A DNA stretch of 37,607 bases from Paludibacteraceae bacterium (GCA_017961765.1 JAGCWQ010000018.1:1-37607), one strand, 5' to 3'; shown: positions 15,856 to 23,934, numbered from the stretch's first letter. The notes: a model not told the origin generated them from the sequence alone. Translations and numbers: made by a program.

Positions 15856-16569
15856 TCAATCGTTCAGCATCCGTATCATGATTTCGCCCGATTTCTCGCC
15901 AGCTATGGCGGAGAACTCTTCAAACTTCACGCTGCTCTCCCCGTCTGCCGTGTCGGAGAGGCAACGGATGATGCAGAAAGGAATGCCGTTTTGCAGGCAG
16001 ACGTGTCCGATGGCTCCTCCCTCCATCTCGGCACATAGGGCTTTGCTGAAGTGCTTTTGGATGATTTGCCTTTGCTCTTCTTTGTGGATGAACTGGTCAC
16101 CTGATACGATTAGTCCTTCATAGACCTTCTCTTGTGAGGGGATGGCTGCCTTCACTACTTCCGCCAATCGGAGGTCTGCCTTCATCTCGGTCACGCCGAG
16201 GGCGGAGACGAATCCCCGTGGTAGTCCGATGGGTTCAATGTCGATGTCCCATTCCGCTGTGCTTGTTGAGACGACAAAATCGCCGATGTGGAGTCCTTCT
16301 CCCAGACCTCCGGCACATCCGGTGTTGAAGATGCAGGCTACGTGAAAGTTTGAAATCAGGATTTGAGAGGAGAGGGCCGCACTGACCTTTCCTATGCCGG
16401 AACGGGTGAGGACCACCTCGTGGTTGCCGATTCTTCCCGTGTGGAAGGTGGTTTGGGCGATTGTCTCTTCTTTCCTGTTTACGATTGCATTCTTCAGGAT
16501 TTCCATTTCGGAATCCATGGCGGCGATGATCCCTATGGAGCCATTGCCTATTATGTCGCTTAATTTCAT
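15856..16569 (-). CDS. mtnN: 5'-methylthioadenosine/S-adenosylhomocysteine nucleosidase
   Basis: Cytoplasmic hydrolase cleaving adenine from MTA and S-adenosylhomocysteine, feeding methionine salvage and the activated methyl cycle. The 237-aa product shows the PNP/UDP-family fold: GIIAAMDSEMEIL with catalytic Glu21, NTGCAGGLGEGLHIGDFVVS, SGDQFI, the purine/ribose site CAEMEGGAIGHVC (Glu183) and the catalytic Asp206 in IRCLSDTADG. It is slightly longer than E. coli Pfs because of an extra N-terminal MKLSDIIGNGS. It lies 31 bp downstream of the helicase gene and is probably co-transcribed with it. Confidence 0.94.
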   Translation of the reverse strand: MKLSDIIGNGSIGIIAAMDSEMEILKNAIVNRKEETIAQTTFHTGRIGNHEVVLTRSGIGKVSAALSSQILISNFHVACIFNTGCAGGLGEGLHIGDFVVSTSTAEWDIDIEPIGLPRGFVSALGVTEMKADLRLAEVVKAAIPSQEKVYEGLIVSGDQFIHKEEQRQIIQKHFSKALCAEMEGGAIGHVCLQNGIPFCIIRCLSDTADGESSVKFEEFSAIAGEKSGEIMIRMLND

Positions 16570-16600
16570 TTGAATCGTGAATTTGGGATGAATGAAAGGC

Positions 16601-18004
16601 CTAGTCTTTCTTAGGCCAGTTGATTAGATATAACTTTGATTTGGCACGGGTGAAAGCGGTATAGAGCCAGCGCAAGTATTCCGTGTTTACCATCTCCTCG
16701 GTGAGGTATCCTTGGTCGAGGAAGACCGTCTCCCACTGTCCGCCCTGAGCCTTGTGGCAGGTGACGGCGTAGGCGAATTTCACTTGGAGGGCGTTCAAGT
16801 AGGGGTCTTCCCTCATCTTCTTCATGCGTTCCCGCTTGTTGCCGATGTCCATATAGTCCTCTTGGACGGCTTGGAAAAGTCGGTTCTGCTCGTCGTAGCT
16901 GAGGGCAGGGGCTTCGCTTTGGAGCGTGTCCAATATGATTTTAGCCTCAATTTCAATGTCGTAGTCTGGGAAATAGAGTTGAGCGTCGGCGAATCGGAAT
17001 CCGTAGAGTTCCCGTTTGTTGCGCAGTCTCTTCACCTCGGCGATGTCTCCGTTGGCGATGAAATCGAGTTTTTCAATCTCTTTCGACCAGAAGTAGTTGT
17101 TTTTCACCACCATGAGGAGGTCGCCTGTCGATAGTTCCTCTTCCCTATAGAGGATGCGGTTGCGGATGCCGTTGTTGAAGATGTTGGCTCGCTTGTTGGA
17201 ACGGGAGATGACGATGGTCTCGTCCATGCCTACTTGAGAGAAGGAGGAGGAGAGGGCGTCGATGAGTTCTTCGCCGGTGATGTGTTCTATGTCGGGGTAG
17301 GAGTCGGTCTCCACTTCGGGAATTTCGCCTGACAGTCCTTCCAAGATGTGCAATCGTAGTTTGGTGGCGTTGTAGAGGATGCCCGATTCGCAGGCTTGGC
17401 GAACCACCTCCGTGAGTCGGCATTCGGTCACGGGGAAGCCGTAGCCTTCCAGGAATCCCTTTTCAAGAGCCGGACTCATGGCTTGTCCGACAGGTGGCAA
17501 TTGGGCGGTGTCTCCGATGAGGATCAGTCGGCAACCGTCTCCTCCATAGACATATTCGATGAGGTCGTCCAGCAATCGGCCCGAACCGAAGTTGGATTCC
17601 CCCGAGGCGTTGGCAATCATGGAGGCCTCGTCCACCACGAAGAGGGTGCTCTTGTGCAGGTTCACATTCAGGGAGAAGCTGCCGTTGATTTCGCCGCCCA
17701 CTTGCTGGCGGTATATCTTTTTGTGGATGGTGTAGGCCTGTTTGCCCGAATAGGAGGAGAGAACCTTCGCTGCACGGCCGGTCGGAGCCATCAGGATGAT
17801 GGGTTGCTGCAACTCGTCCATTGCTTTGATGAGTGCGGCGATGACGGAGGTCTTTCCCGTTCCGGCATATCCTTTCATTAGGAAAATCCCTGGTGTGCGG
17901 TCGGTGATGAATTCGGATAATCTTTGGAATAGTTCCTCTTGCCCTTGGGTGGGGGTGTGGGGAAAATGTCCGATGACCCTTTTGTATAAAAAATCGTTGA
18001 TCAT
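16601..18004 (-). CDS. ATP-dependent RecD/Dda-like DNA helicase
   Basis: Superfamily 1B helicase, 467 aa. Walker A GYAGTGKTS (residues 45-53), motif Ia MAPTGRAAKVL (72-82), Walker B/motif II FVVDEASMI (122-130), motif III LILIGDTAQLPPVGQAMSP, and the UvrD_C_2 motifs AYAVTCHKAQGGQWETVFLD and EYLRWLYTAFTRAKSKLYLI at the C-terminus. It lacks RecD's RecB/RecC-interacting N-terminal domain and RecD2's extended N-terminus, so the size and layout resemble phage Dda or a compact RecD-like helicase. A role in 5'-3' unwinding during repair or replication is likely. It precedes the MTA/SAH nucleosidase gene by 31 bp. Confidence 0.9.
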   Translation of the reverse strand: MINDFLYKRVIGHFPHTPTQGQEELFQRLSEFITDRTPGIFLMKGYAGTGKTSVIAALIKAMDELQQPIILMAPTGRAAKVLSSYSGKQAYTIHKKIYRQQVGGEINGSFSLNVNLHKSTLFVVDEASMIANASGESNFGSGRLLDDLIEYVYGGDGCRLILIGDTAQLPPVGQAMSPALEKGFLEGYGFPVTECRLTEVVRQACESGILYNATKLRLHILEGLSGEIPEVETDSYPDIEHITGEELIDALSSSFSQVGMDETIVISRSNKRANIFNNGIRNRILYREEELSTGDLLMVVKNNYFWSKEIEKLDFIANGDIAEVKRLRNKRELYGFRFADAQLYFPDYDIEIEAKIILDTLQSEAPALSYDEQNRLFQAVQEDYMDIGNKRERMKKMREDPYLNALQVKFAYAVTCHKAQGGQWETVFLDQGYLTEEMVNTEYLRWLYTAFTRAKSKLYLINWPKKD

Positions 18005-18030
18005 TGCTATGTCGAGGCTCTTGGATTTGA

Positions 18031-18061
18031 CTTCCCCGATTTTTAGGGGAAGCTATTTTTT
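18031..18061 (+). other. Hairpin in the helicase 5' leader / divergent gap
   Basis: cttcccc (18031-18037) pairs with ggggaag (18046-18052), followed on the plus strand by ctatttttt. On the minus strand it lies 27 bases upstream of the helicase start, within the probable leader. A second small hairpin, gttctt-gcaat-aagaac, lies at 18102-18118. Either could end a stray plus-strand transcript or structure the leader. Confidence 0.4.
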
Positions 18062-18170
18062 ACAAGTTATTAAAAGGGTTTAAAATTATCTTTTATTAGC
18101 CGTTCTTGCAATAAGAACTCCCACTTTTTAAATATTTGTGGCGAAGAGAGGAAAAACTTTGGGAGAAAGA

Positions 18171-18201
18171 TTTCATTATCGTTATTTCTTTTTTAAATTT
18201 G
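18171..18201 (+). promoter_or_regulatory. Bacteroides-type promoter of the pseudopilin-DUF3822-rsmD-folB operon
   Basis: TTTC (18171-18174), a 19-bp spacer and TAAATTTG (18194-18201) match the -33/-7 consensus with one mismatch, 49 bases before the start at 18250. It has the same sequence boxes and spacing as the promoter at 9083-9113. Confidence 0.6.
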
Positions 18202-18249
18202 CACGTTAAACATAGACAGAAAGCAAAAAAATAATAAAAATAATATAAT

Positions 18250-18936
18250 ATGAGAATTGTTTTCACAAGCTTGTTGGTTGTTGCCAGTATTTTCATGGCA
18301 TACCTTTGTTACAGCAGTATCATGACTCCTATCGAGTTCAATGAGAAGAAGGCCCAGAGAGACAACGCGGTTATTCAACGTCTTAAGGACATTAGAAAGG
18401 CGGAAGTTCAGTACAAGGAGATGTATGGAAGTTATACGGGCAGTTTTGATACGCTCATTAATTTTGTCAATAACGAACAGATTCCTGTTATCATGAAGTT
18501 GGGTGAGTTGACAGATCAACAATTGGAGAAAGGTTTGACTGACTCTTTGGCTTTGACACTCTCTACTCCAGAGGATGCAGCAAAGTACGGCATCGAGGAT
18601 TTGGATCAATTCTTCGCAAACTTCAAGCGTGATACTTCTTACGTCAGTGTGAAGAAATCTTTGTTTGGTGAGAACTACAACGGTGTGGATTCCATGGCGT
18701 ATGTTCCTTATACCAACAATGTGAAGTTTGAGTTGGCAACGGGTGAGTATGTTACCAAGTCACAAACGAAGATTCCTTTGTTCGAAGCTAAGGTTCCATT
18801 CAAGACTTATTTGAACGGTTTGAATAAGCAAGAGATCATCAACTTGGTAAAGCAAGCTGAGACGTTGGGACGTTACCCAGGCCTTAAAGTGGGCGATATC
18901 TACGAGTCTAACAACAACGCAGGTAACTGGGAGTAA
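18250..18936 (+). CDS. Pseudopilin-like membrane-anchored protein
   Basis: 228 aa. A single N-terminal membrane segment (residues 4-22, IVFTSLLVVASIFMAYLCY) is followed by an amphipathic helix and then AVIQRLKDIRKAEVQYKEMYGSYTGSFDTL (about 40-70). That last stretch resembles type II secretion/type IV pilus pseudopilins, where the helix runs into a Y-x-x-x-x-G-x-Y segment. No canonical prepilin peptidase site (G-FTLIE) is present, so processing would differ or not occur. The rest is soluble. The gene overlaps the next by one base (TAATG), so translation is coupled to the DUF3822 gene. I recognise it as conserved-looking but of unknown function. Confidence 0.75.
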   Translation: MRIVFTSLLVVASIFMAYLCYSSIMTPIEFNEKKAQRDNAVIQRLKDIRKAEVQYKEMYGSYTGSFDTLINFVNNEQIPVIMKLGELTDQQLEKGLTDSLALTLSTPEDAAKYGIEDLDQFFANFKRDTSYVSVKKSLFGENYNGVDSMAYVPYTNNVKFELATGEYVTKSQTKIPLFEAKVPFKTYLNGLNKQEIINLVKQAETLGRYPGLKVGDIYESNNNAGNWE

Positions 18937-19784
18937 TGCAGCAAAAAGGAGTGTTGACGGAGATTGCTGACAAGGCTTTTGATTCGTCTGCTACGTTAAA
19001 ATATACAATGTCCATTCGGTTCATTCCGAATGGATTTTGTTTTATTGTCTATGACCGTAGGGAAGATGGACTGCTCTATTTCATGGAGGTGGCCGAGCCG
19101 GGGAAGACGTCGGAGGAGGTTCTTTCCGCCTATGCGCAGAGTCATGCTCTTTTGAAATCTCCGTTTTCACAAGTGCTGTTTTTGGATGAGGACTCTGACT
19201 ACGAGTTGGTGCCGATGGATATTTTTCAAGAGTCGGATGCCTCCGCGGTTTGGAAACTGATGCGTGGCGGTAGGAAGGATTCCTTGCAACTTCAGGTGGA
19301 TTCGTTGAAGGTCTTGGATGTGAATACCATCTATGCGCTTCAGACGGACTTCGTGCAGGCGGTTCAGTCTTCTCTTCCCAATGTGCGTTTTATCAATAGG
19401 CTGAGCGTCTTTATCCAATACTCCGTCATGGAGAACCGCAAGCATTCCGATGCCAACTTGTTCCTGAATCTGCACCGGGGATCGGTGGATTTGGTAGCTG
19501 TGGTCAATGGCAAACTTCAAATAGCCAACACCTATCCTTTCCGGAATGAGGATGAGTTTCTCTATTTTGTCTTGGGTGTTTATGATTTGTTCGGCTTGGA
19601 TCAGTATAAATCGGTTACGACTGTGGGCGGAACAATCGACGAGGGGTTGCTTTCAGCCTTGAGGCGTTATTTGAAGAATGTCCGAATTGCGGCGAAACCA
19701 GCTTCTCTTTCGGAAGCCTTCGAGAAGGTGGAGCATCCTGAACGCTACTTGAATCTATTCAATATACCGTTATGCGTATTGTAA
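18936..19784 (+). CDS. DUF3822 family protein (PilM/actin-like fold suspected)
   Basis: 282 aa, matching the Bacteroidota DUF3822 family next to rsmD. The N-terminal half has SIRFIPNGFCFIVYDRREDGLLYF and the C-terminal half the pattern DANLFLNLHRGSVDLVAVVNG, then a helix and VTTVGGTIDEGLLSALRRYL. That repeated strand-strand-Gly-helix layout resembles the duplicated actin-like ATPase fold of PilM and FtsA, though phosphate-binding DxGxxx motifs are eroded. It is probably cytoplasmic and may contact the membrane-anchored product of the preceding gene. Start ATG at 18936 overlaps the previous stop; the 3' end overlaps rsmD by 13 bp. Confidence 0.8.
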   Translation: MQQKGVLTEIADKAFDSSATLKYTMSIRFIPNGFCFIVYDRREDGLLYFMEVAEPGKTSEEVLSAYAQSHALLKSPFSQVLFLDEDSDYELVPMDIFQESDASAVWKLMRGGRKDSLQLQVDSLKVLDVNTIYALQTDFVQAVQSSLPNVRFINRLSVFIQYSVMENRKHSDANLFLNLHRGSVDLVAVVNGKLQIANTYPFRNEDEFLYFVLGVYDLFGLDQYKSVTTVGGTIDEGLLSALRRYLKNVRIAAKPASLSEAFEKVEHPERYLNLFNIPLCVL

Positions 19785-20302
19785 GTGGAATATACAAAGG
19801 CAGAAGGTTCAACCCGCCTGCCAATTTGAAGGCGCGTCCGACGACGGACATTGCCAAGGAGGGTTTGTTCAATATTCTGAACAACATGGTCGATTTCGAG
19901 GAGTTGAAGGTCTTGGATATGTTCGGGGGTACGGGCAATATCAGTCTGGAATTCGCCTCCCGTGGTTGCCGCGACATTACTCTTTTGGAACTGAACTCCA
20001 TCAATTATTCGTTTATCAAGAAGGTGATTGCCGAATTGGGTGCGGATAGCATCAATGCTTTGAAGACGGATACGTTTAAGTTCATCGAGCGTACGGGGGC
20101 GAAGTATGATTTGATTTTTGCCGATCCTCCCTACGATCACAAGGAGTTGCCGAATATTCCGGATAAGATCTTTTCCTATGGTTTGTTGGCAGAGGATGGA
20201 ATGCTGATTTTGGAGCATCCGAAGGATTTCTCTTTCTCTTCGCATCCCCATTTCTACGACCATCGGAACTATGGACATGTCAATTTCTCATTTTTCAAGT
20301 GA
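19772..20302 (+). CDS. rsmD: 16S rRNA (guanine(966)-N(2))-methyltransferase RsmD
   Basis: SAM-dependent methyltransferase that modifies G966 of 16S rRNA during 30S assembly. The 176-aa product has MRIVSGIYKGRRFNPPANLKARPTTDIAKEGLFNIL at its N-terminus, the SAM-binding motif LDMFGGTGNISLEFASRG, and the catalytic motif FADPPYDH (DPPY). Length and motif order are typical. It overlaps DUF3822 and precedes folB by 3 bp. Confidence 0.95.
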   Translation: MRIVSGIYKGRRFNPPANLKARPTTDIAKEGLFNILNNMVDFEELKVLDMFGGTGNISLEFASRGCRDITLLELNSINYSFIKKVIAELGADSINALKTDTFKFIERTGAKYDLIFADPPYDHKELPNIPDKIFSYGLLAEDGMLILEHPKDFSFSSHPHFYDHRNYGHVNFSFFK

Positions 20303-20305
20303 TAT

Positions 20306-20659
20306 ATGGTAACGAAGATTGTATTGGAGAAGATGCGGTTTCATGCTTTCCATGGTGTGATGCCGGAGGAGACGATAGTAGGAGGCGAGTATGAAGTCAC
20401 CCTCTCTCTTGATGTCGATTTTTCCAAGGCTATGGAGACGGACGATTTGGAGGGGACAATCAATTATGCTGTTGTGTATGATTTGGTTAAGGAGGAGATG
20501 CATCTCCCTTCAAAGTTGATAGAGCATGTGGCGGGCCGTATCCTAAAATCGGTGAAGCAACGTTTCCCTCAAATTGAAGAGATGGAGGTGAAGGTCTCCA
20601 AGTTGAACCCGCCTGTACTTGGCGAGATGGAGAAGGCTACAGTTGTTGTGCGGGCATGA
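20306..20659 (+). CDS. folB: Dihydroneopterin aldolase
   Basis: Cytoplasmic enzyme of folate synthesis that splits 7,8-dihydroneopterin into 6-hydroxymethyl-7,8-dihydropterin and glycolaldehyde. The 117-aa product shows RFHAFHGVMPEETIVGGEYEV with the active-site Glu region, the TINYAVVYDLVKEEM helix, LIEHVAGRIL, and VKVSKLNPPVLGEMEKATV with the conserved Lys. Length is normal. It is last in the operon. Confidence 0.95.
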   Translation: MVTKIVLEKMRFHAFHGVMPEETIVGGEYEVTLSLDVDFSKAMETDDLEGTINYAVVYDLVKEEMHLPSKLIEHVAGRILKSVKQRFPQIEEMEVKVSKLNPPVLGEMEKATVVVRA

Positions 20660-20722
20660 AAATAGAGAGATTGTCTATTAATGGATTGATAATCACTTGT
20701 TTGTTTTATTCGGATTTTTGTA

Positions 20723-20790
20723 TTTTAGAGAAATAAACATCTTTATTTCTCTAAAACGCTCTATTTTTATGTCGATTTAGAGAAATAAAC
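20723..20790. repeat. Perfect 15-bp inverted repeat plus a third direct copy
   Basis: ttttagagaaataaa (20723-20737), loop catc, and tttatttctctaaaa (20742-20756) form a perfect 15-bp stem. The unit tttagagaaataaac recurs exactly at 20776-20790. The surrounding gap (20660-20844) is otherwise AT-rich and without genes. It could be the end of the folB transcript, a protein-binding array or the trace of a mobile element; the decayed genes downstream favour a recombination hot spot. Confidence 0.65.
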
Positions 20791-20844
20791 GAAAAGTATT
20801 ATTGATTATTAAGTGGTTAAGTTTTTTGTTTGGCTATTCTTCCT

Positions 20845-21192
20845 TTATAAAAAAGCCACTGGACTCTGTTCTTCTGTGGTTGGCGTTTACCATCCGCTGC
20901 CCCAGTTAACTGTTGCAGCATCGTTCGTAGCATTCAGTACAGACGCATGTTCGTCAAATTTATAAGGCTCAAAATAACCTTTGCATTCTCTTGTTTCGCC
21001 CCAACGGAAGTACATGCCATATTCGGCTGGCTTGGTAGCACCTACGTTGTAGGTAGCCCAAAGTTTTCCACTAGGTAGTCCAAGGTCCACATAATCGTAA
21101 CCATCTATTTGTCCACTGATTGTCTGTGCAGAGCACTCTATACCGCATAGTAAACCCAAACCTAAAGACAGAACTTTCAATAAATCTCTCAT
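20845..21192 (-). pseudogene. Truncated secreted FISUMP-like protein gene
   Basis: The 5' part reads as a signal peptide (MRDLLKVLSLGLGLLCGIECSAQ) followed by YDYVDLGLPSGKLWATYNVGA and YGMYFRWGET, the opening of a domain common in secreted Bacteroidales proteins (WATCNVGA...YAWGET type, akin to the Fibrobacter major paralogous domain). The frame stops at 20887-20889 just after AATVNWGSGW, where intact relatives continue WRMPTxEE. Reading through the stop gives TPTTEEQSPVAF before another stop at 20845, so the homology carries on past the nonsense codon and then ends. Most of the domain is missing. I take the ATG at 21192; an upstream ATG at 21225 would spoil the signal peptide. Confidence 0.65.
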
Positions 21193-21231
21193 TTCGTTTA
21201 TTGTAAATTGATTCAAAATATACACTGACGC

Positions 21232-21360
21232 ATGATTACCGAAGGCAAAATTATCGAAAAAATTTGTTTGGCCGATGAGTTTTGTACACTTTATGGCAAG
21301 TTGATAAAATACCCTAGAGACAAGGCCTACTTTAGCCTCTTCAAAGCGTTGGGTTATTAA
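21232..21360 (+). pseudogene. Remnant of a transposase N-terminus (42 codons)
   Basis: A 42-codon plus-strand ORF begins MITEGKIIEKICLADEFC and ends in a stop after FSLFKALGY. The pattern KxxEIxCLaDdFCk is that of the N-terminus of Bacteroidales DDE transposases (IS982/IS4-like). No catalytic residues, downstream body or terminal inverted repeats remain. The ORF stop overlaps the stop codon of the convergent YD-repeat gene by two bases. It sits beside a broken gene and a large inverted repeat, consistent with an old insertion and deletion. Confidence 0.5.
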
Positions 21361-22874
21361 TCATAGTAGGTGTATGTAATGAAATAGATGGAACTGCCAT
21401 AATCTATTTCGATAGCATTCCCTTTCTTGTCATATTTTGTTGTTGACATAAATCTCAATTTCCCATCCCGATTCATATCCTCTTCTATGTCTGTTGCGAT
21501 CAAACAGTTCTTGTCATCGTAATGATGCGTAAGTCTTCTCAGAATTTTCCCCTCTTGTGATGTGATCTCCTTCACCAAATTGTGTCGTTTGTCGTAGCGG
21601 TACTCTATTTTGTCAATATCCAACCAGAAATCATTTGCAATATATCCATCCTCCGATACGATAGAAAGCAGTTGCCCCCGTTTATTATAAGTGTAGAGGG
21701 TTTGAGTCTCTTTCTGGGAATTTTTGTATTCCACAATGGAGAGGATGTTGCCTTTGGCGTCGAATTTTGTGACGGTTTGTGCCGTGTCTGGTTTTTCACC
21801 ACTTTCCCCGTCAATTGTAGTGATGATTTTCTCCTCTTTATTGCAGATTTCCTTCCTTTTGTGGATTTTAGCAAGTTTCCCGTCTCTATATTTTACTATT
21901 TCAATAGGCTTTCTGTTGCCGTTTTCGTATCTCGCTAAGTAGGAGGATGTCTCTTTCCCCTGTGCGTCATAGTGGGTATACTTCCACTCGATTTTTTGGT
22001 TCTTTTCATTGTGCGTTTCTACTTCTTCCGTATGCTCAACGAATCCCTTTTCTACAAAGAAATAATTGGTTTTTAGGCTTCTATCCCCGTATTCATAAGT
22101 CCTTATGAGGGACGGAGTGGAAATGTTGTCCTCAAAATCGAACTCAGATAATCCGGGTATTTCTCTTTCCGTTTCACTATACAAATCGTAAGCGGAGGAG
22201 TCTGCCACGAGCCTGCCTATCGAATCGTACTTATGGTAGGAGACGAGCGTGTCGTCGTAATACTCTTCTGTCAATTTGCCCCATTGGTTGTATCTCTTTT
22301 TTGTGCGGTGCAGGGGCTTTTGTTCTTTGTCTAAGATGACAATGGCGGTGTCGTTGCCATTTTGGTCATAGTACGTATATCTGTATTCTGAGATTTCTTT
22401 GGGTGATTCGTAGGATATACGGTATTGTTCTTTCCCTTGTGGGTTATAGAGAATTTTGGATTTTAGGTGTTGCTCTTCTTGTAGAATGCCGTTCTCCGAA
22501 TAGATGTATTTGTCGTCTCGAACGGGCCTTTCCTCTCGGAGGCGAATCATTTTGAATTCCACCAGTTTCCTTTCTCCGTTGAACAGTTCATATTTTTTGA
22601 ATGCGTATAGTCTAGGGTCGCATGTATGGCTCTCCATCAACATACACTCTTTTTGCTGGTCAAAGATTAGGTACCAACTATTTGAGGTGTCTTTCTCCAT
22701 CTTTTTGTTGCCGTGCTTGTCTTTGTAGATAGAACGGCTTATCTTATGCACGGTTTTGACGTTTCCCTTATACGTATATTCTTCGAAATCACCACTATTA
22801 ATCTGGCATTCCCTGCAAGCCCATGAGGTTGTCACTGTTAGGAGAAGGGTGAGGAGTAAGATGCTTCTTTTCAT
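21357..22874 (-). CDS. Secreted YD/RHS-repeat-like protein
   Basis: 505 aa with a signal peptide (residues 1-19, MKRSILLLTLLLTVTTSWA) ending before CRECQ. The mature part is a chain of degenerate YD-type beta-hairpin repeats: YTYYDQNGNDTAIV, RYNQWGKLTEEYYDD, KYDSIGRLVADSS, KFDAKGNILSIVEY, TYNKRGQLLSIVSED, RYDKRHNLVKEIT, KYDKKGNAIEIDYG. No RHS core cleavage motif or C-terminal toxin is visible, so it is a structural repeat protein and not a polymorphic toxin. It is the last gene of the tubulin-like/vWA operon, 19 bp after the metalloprotease gene. It may be a periplasmic or surface binding component; its partner is unknown. Confidence 0.75.
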   Translation of the reverse strand: MKRSILLLTLLLTVTTSWACRECQINSGDFEEYTYKGNVKTVHKISRSIYKDKHGNKKMEKDTSNSWYLIFDQQKECMLMESHTCDPRLYAFKKYELFNGERKLVEFKMIRLREERPVRDDKYIYSENGILQEEQHLKSKILYNPQGKEQYRISYESPKEISEYRYTYYDQNGNDTAIVILDKEQKPLHRTKKRYNQWGKLTEEYYDDTLVSYHKYDSIGRLVADSSAYDLYSETEREIPGLSEFDFEDNISTPSLIRTYEYGDRSLKTNYFFVEKGFVEHTEEVETHNEKNQKIEWKYTHYDAQGKETSSYLARYENGNRKPIEIVKYRDGKLAKIHKRKEICNKEEKIITTIDGESGEKPDTAQTVTKFDAKGNILSIVEYKNSQKETQTLYTYNKRGQLLSIVSEDGYIANDFWLDIDKIEYRYDKRHNLVKEITSQEGKILRRLTHHYDDKNCLIATDIEEDMNRDGKLRFMSTTKYDKKGNAIEIDYGSSIYFITYTYYD

Positions 22875-22893
22875 GGAGAGAAGTTTTGTTGGA

Positions 22894-23934
22894 TTATTGA
22901 ATTTGAATGTCGGCGTAGAGCGAATCTATGTTTGCCCTTTTCTGCAGAAGGCTCTGCACCCATTTCTCCTGTTCCGTCTTTTCTTCGATGGAATGGGCGT
23001 GGAATACGTCGTTGATCTTTTGCGTATAGGTCTCCTGAATGAATTTCTTCAGTGAATCCCGACCGTAGGTCTCCTCCATATAGTAGAAGAATTGTTCGCC
23101 GGCCCAATAAGGCGCATTGGTCTCTTCAGGGAAGTCTTGGCTCAAGCGACATCTTCCCTTTATGAAATTAATTTGGTCGTTTGTTGGGAAATAGCGTGGG
23201 TCGCTTCCCTTGTTACGTTCACAGCAGAAATCGGCCAATCCTTCTTTTTGCCAGTTGTAATATTCGATCTCTTTCGAGTAGTCTATAGAGGTATTATAGA
23301 CATAATGGTTCATCTCGTGGAGAAGGGTGAGGACATACCCGTTCCGGCGGTCCTTGCTTTCAAACAGACAGGGGTTCAGGACAATACCCTCCGTTTTACA
23401 ACCGGCGAGGCTGATGGTACAGATGGTGAGTCCGATGGTGCCTTGGACGGAGAAGTGTTGCCCGAGTATTTTGCTGATGACATTGGTATATTCGGATCCA
23501 GTGACGGGCAGATAGATGCTGAGTTTTCGGTTGTTCACGTCGGCAGGGTAGTAGTATTTGCCCATCAGTTCTTCCAATATTCCGATGTTTTTGTGTGCCT
23601 CCCGAATTACGTCCAAGGCGCGTCCTTGCCAGATGGCCTCCTTGTCGCGGTGGTAATAGGCGATGAAGTAGTCGTCCTCCTCTTTAGCCCATTCCTCCTC
23701 TGTTTGGTTGCCGAGGTCGTCGTCGTTGCTCCAACTTCCGCCGTTGCCCGTATTGACGATGATGCCGTTGCCTCCTCTTGAAAGGCGGTTCAAAAAGTCG
23801 AGCGTACCCGTTGGAATGGCTGCATATTTTAGCGGAGGTCTGTCCTGTCCCGTTTTATACACCTCTCCCACGAAGAAGGCGGAGATGCCGAACAGTATGG
23901 TGATGATGACTAAAGTGGGAATTGCCTTTTTCAT
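22894..23934 (-). CDS. Membrane-anchored HExxH zinc metalloprotease (gluzincin-like)
   Basis: 346 aa. An N-terminal membrane/signal segment (residues 5-23) is followed by a Gly/Asn-rich linker (near 53-75) and a protease-like domain. The motif LLHEMNHYVYN gives zinc ligands His206 and His210 and catalytic Glu207; EGLADFCCE (Glu231) supplies the probable third ligand 20 residues later, the gluzincin (peptidase MA) arrangement. The active site should face the periplasm. The start codon overlaps the end of the preceding gene by four bases (ATGA), so translation is coupled to the pseudo-transglutaminase membrane protein. Substrate is unknown; neighbouring operon products are candidates. No precise peptidase family was assigned. 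Confidence 0.82.
   Translation of the reverse strand: MKKAIPTLVIITILFGISAFFVGEVYKTGQDRPPLKYAAIPTGTLDFLNRLSRGGNGIIVNTGNGGSWSNDDDLGNQTEEEWAKEEDDYFIAYYHRDKEAIWQGRALDVIREAHKNIGILEELMGKYYYPADVNNRKLSIYLPVTGSEYTNVISKILGQHFSVQGTIGLTICTISLAGCKTEGIVLNPCLFESKDRRNGYVLTLLHEMNHYVYNTSIDYSKEIEYYNWQKEGLADFCCERNKGSDPRYFPTNDQINFIKGRCRLSQDFPEETNAPYWAGEQFFYYMEETYGRDSLKKFIQETYTQKINDVFHAHSIEEKTEQEKWVQSLLQKRANIDSLYADIQIQ

Noticed and set aside
15602-16123. 173-codon plus-strand frame across the MORN/mtnN gap
   Set aside because: Overlaps two confident minus-strand genes at both ends; the unique middle part is low complexity.
21357-22874. YD-repeat protein as an Rhs polymorphic toxin
   Set aside because: No RHS core cleavage motif, no variable C-terminal toxin domain and no immunity gene next to it.
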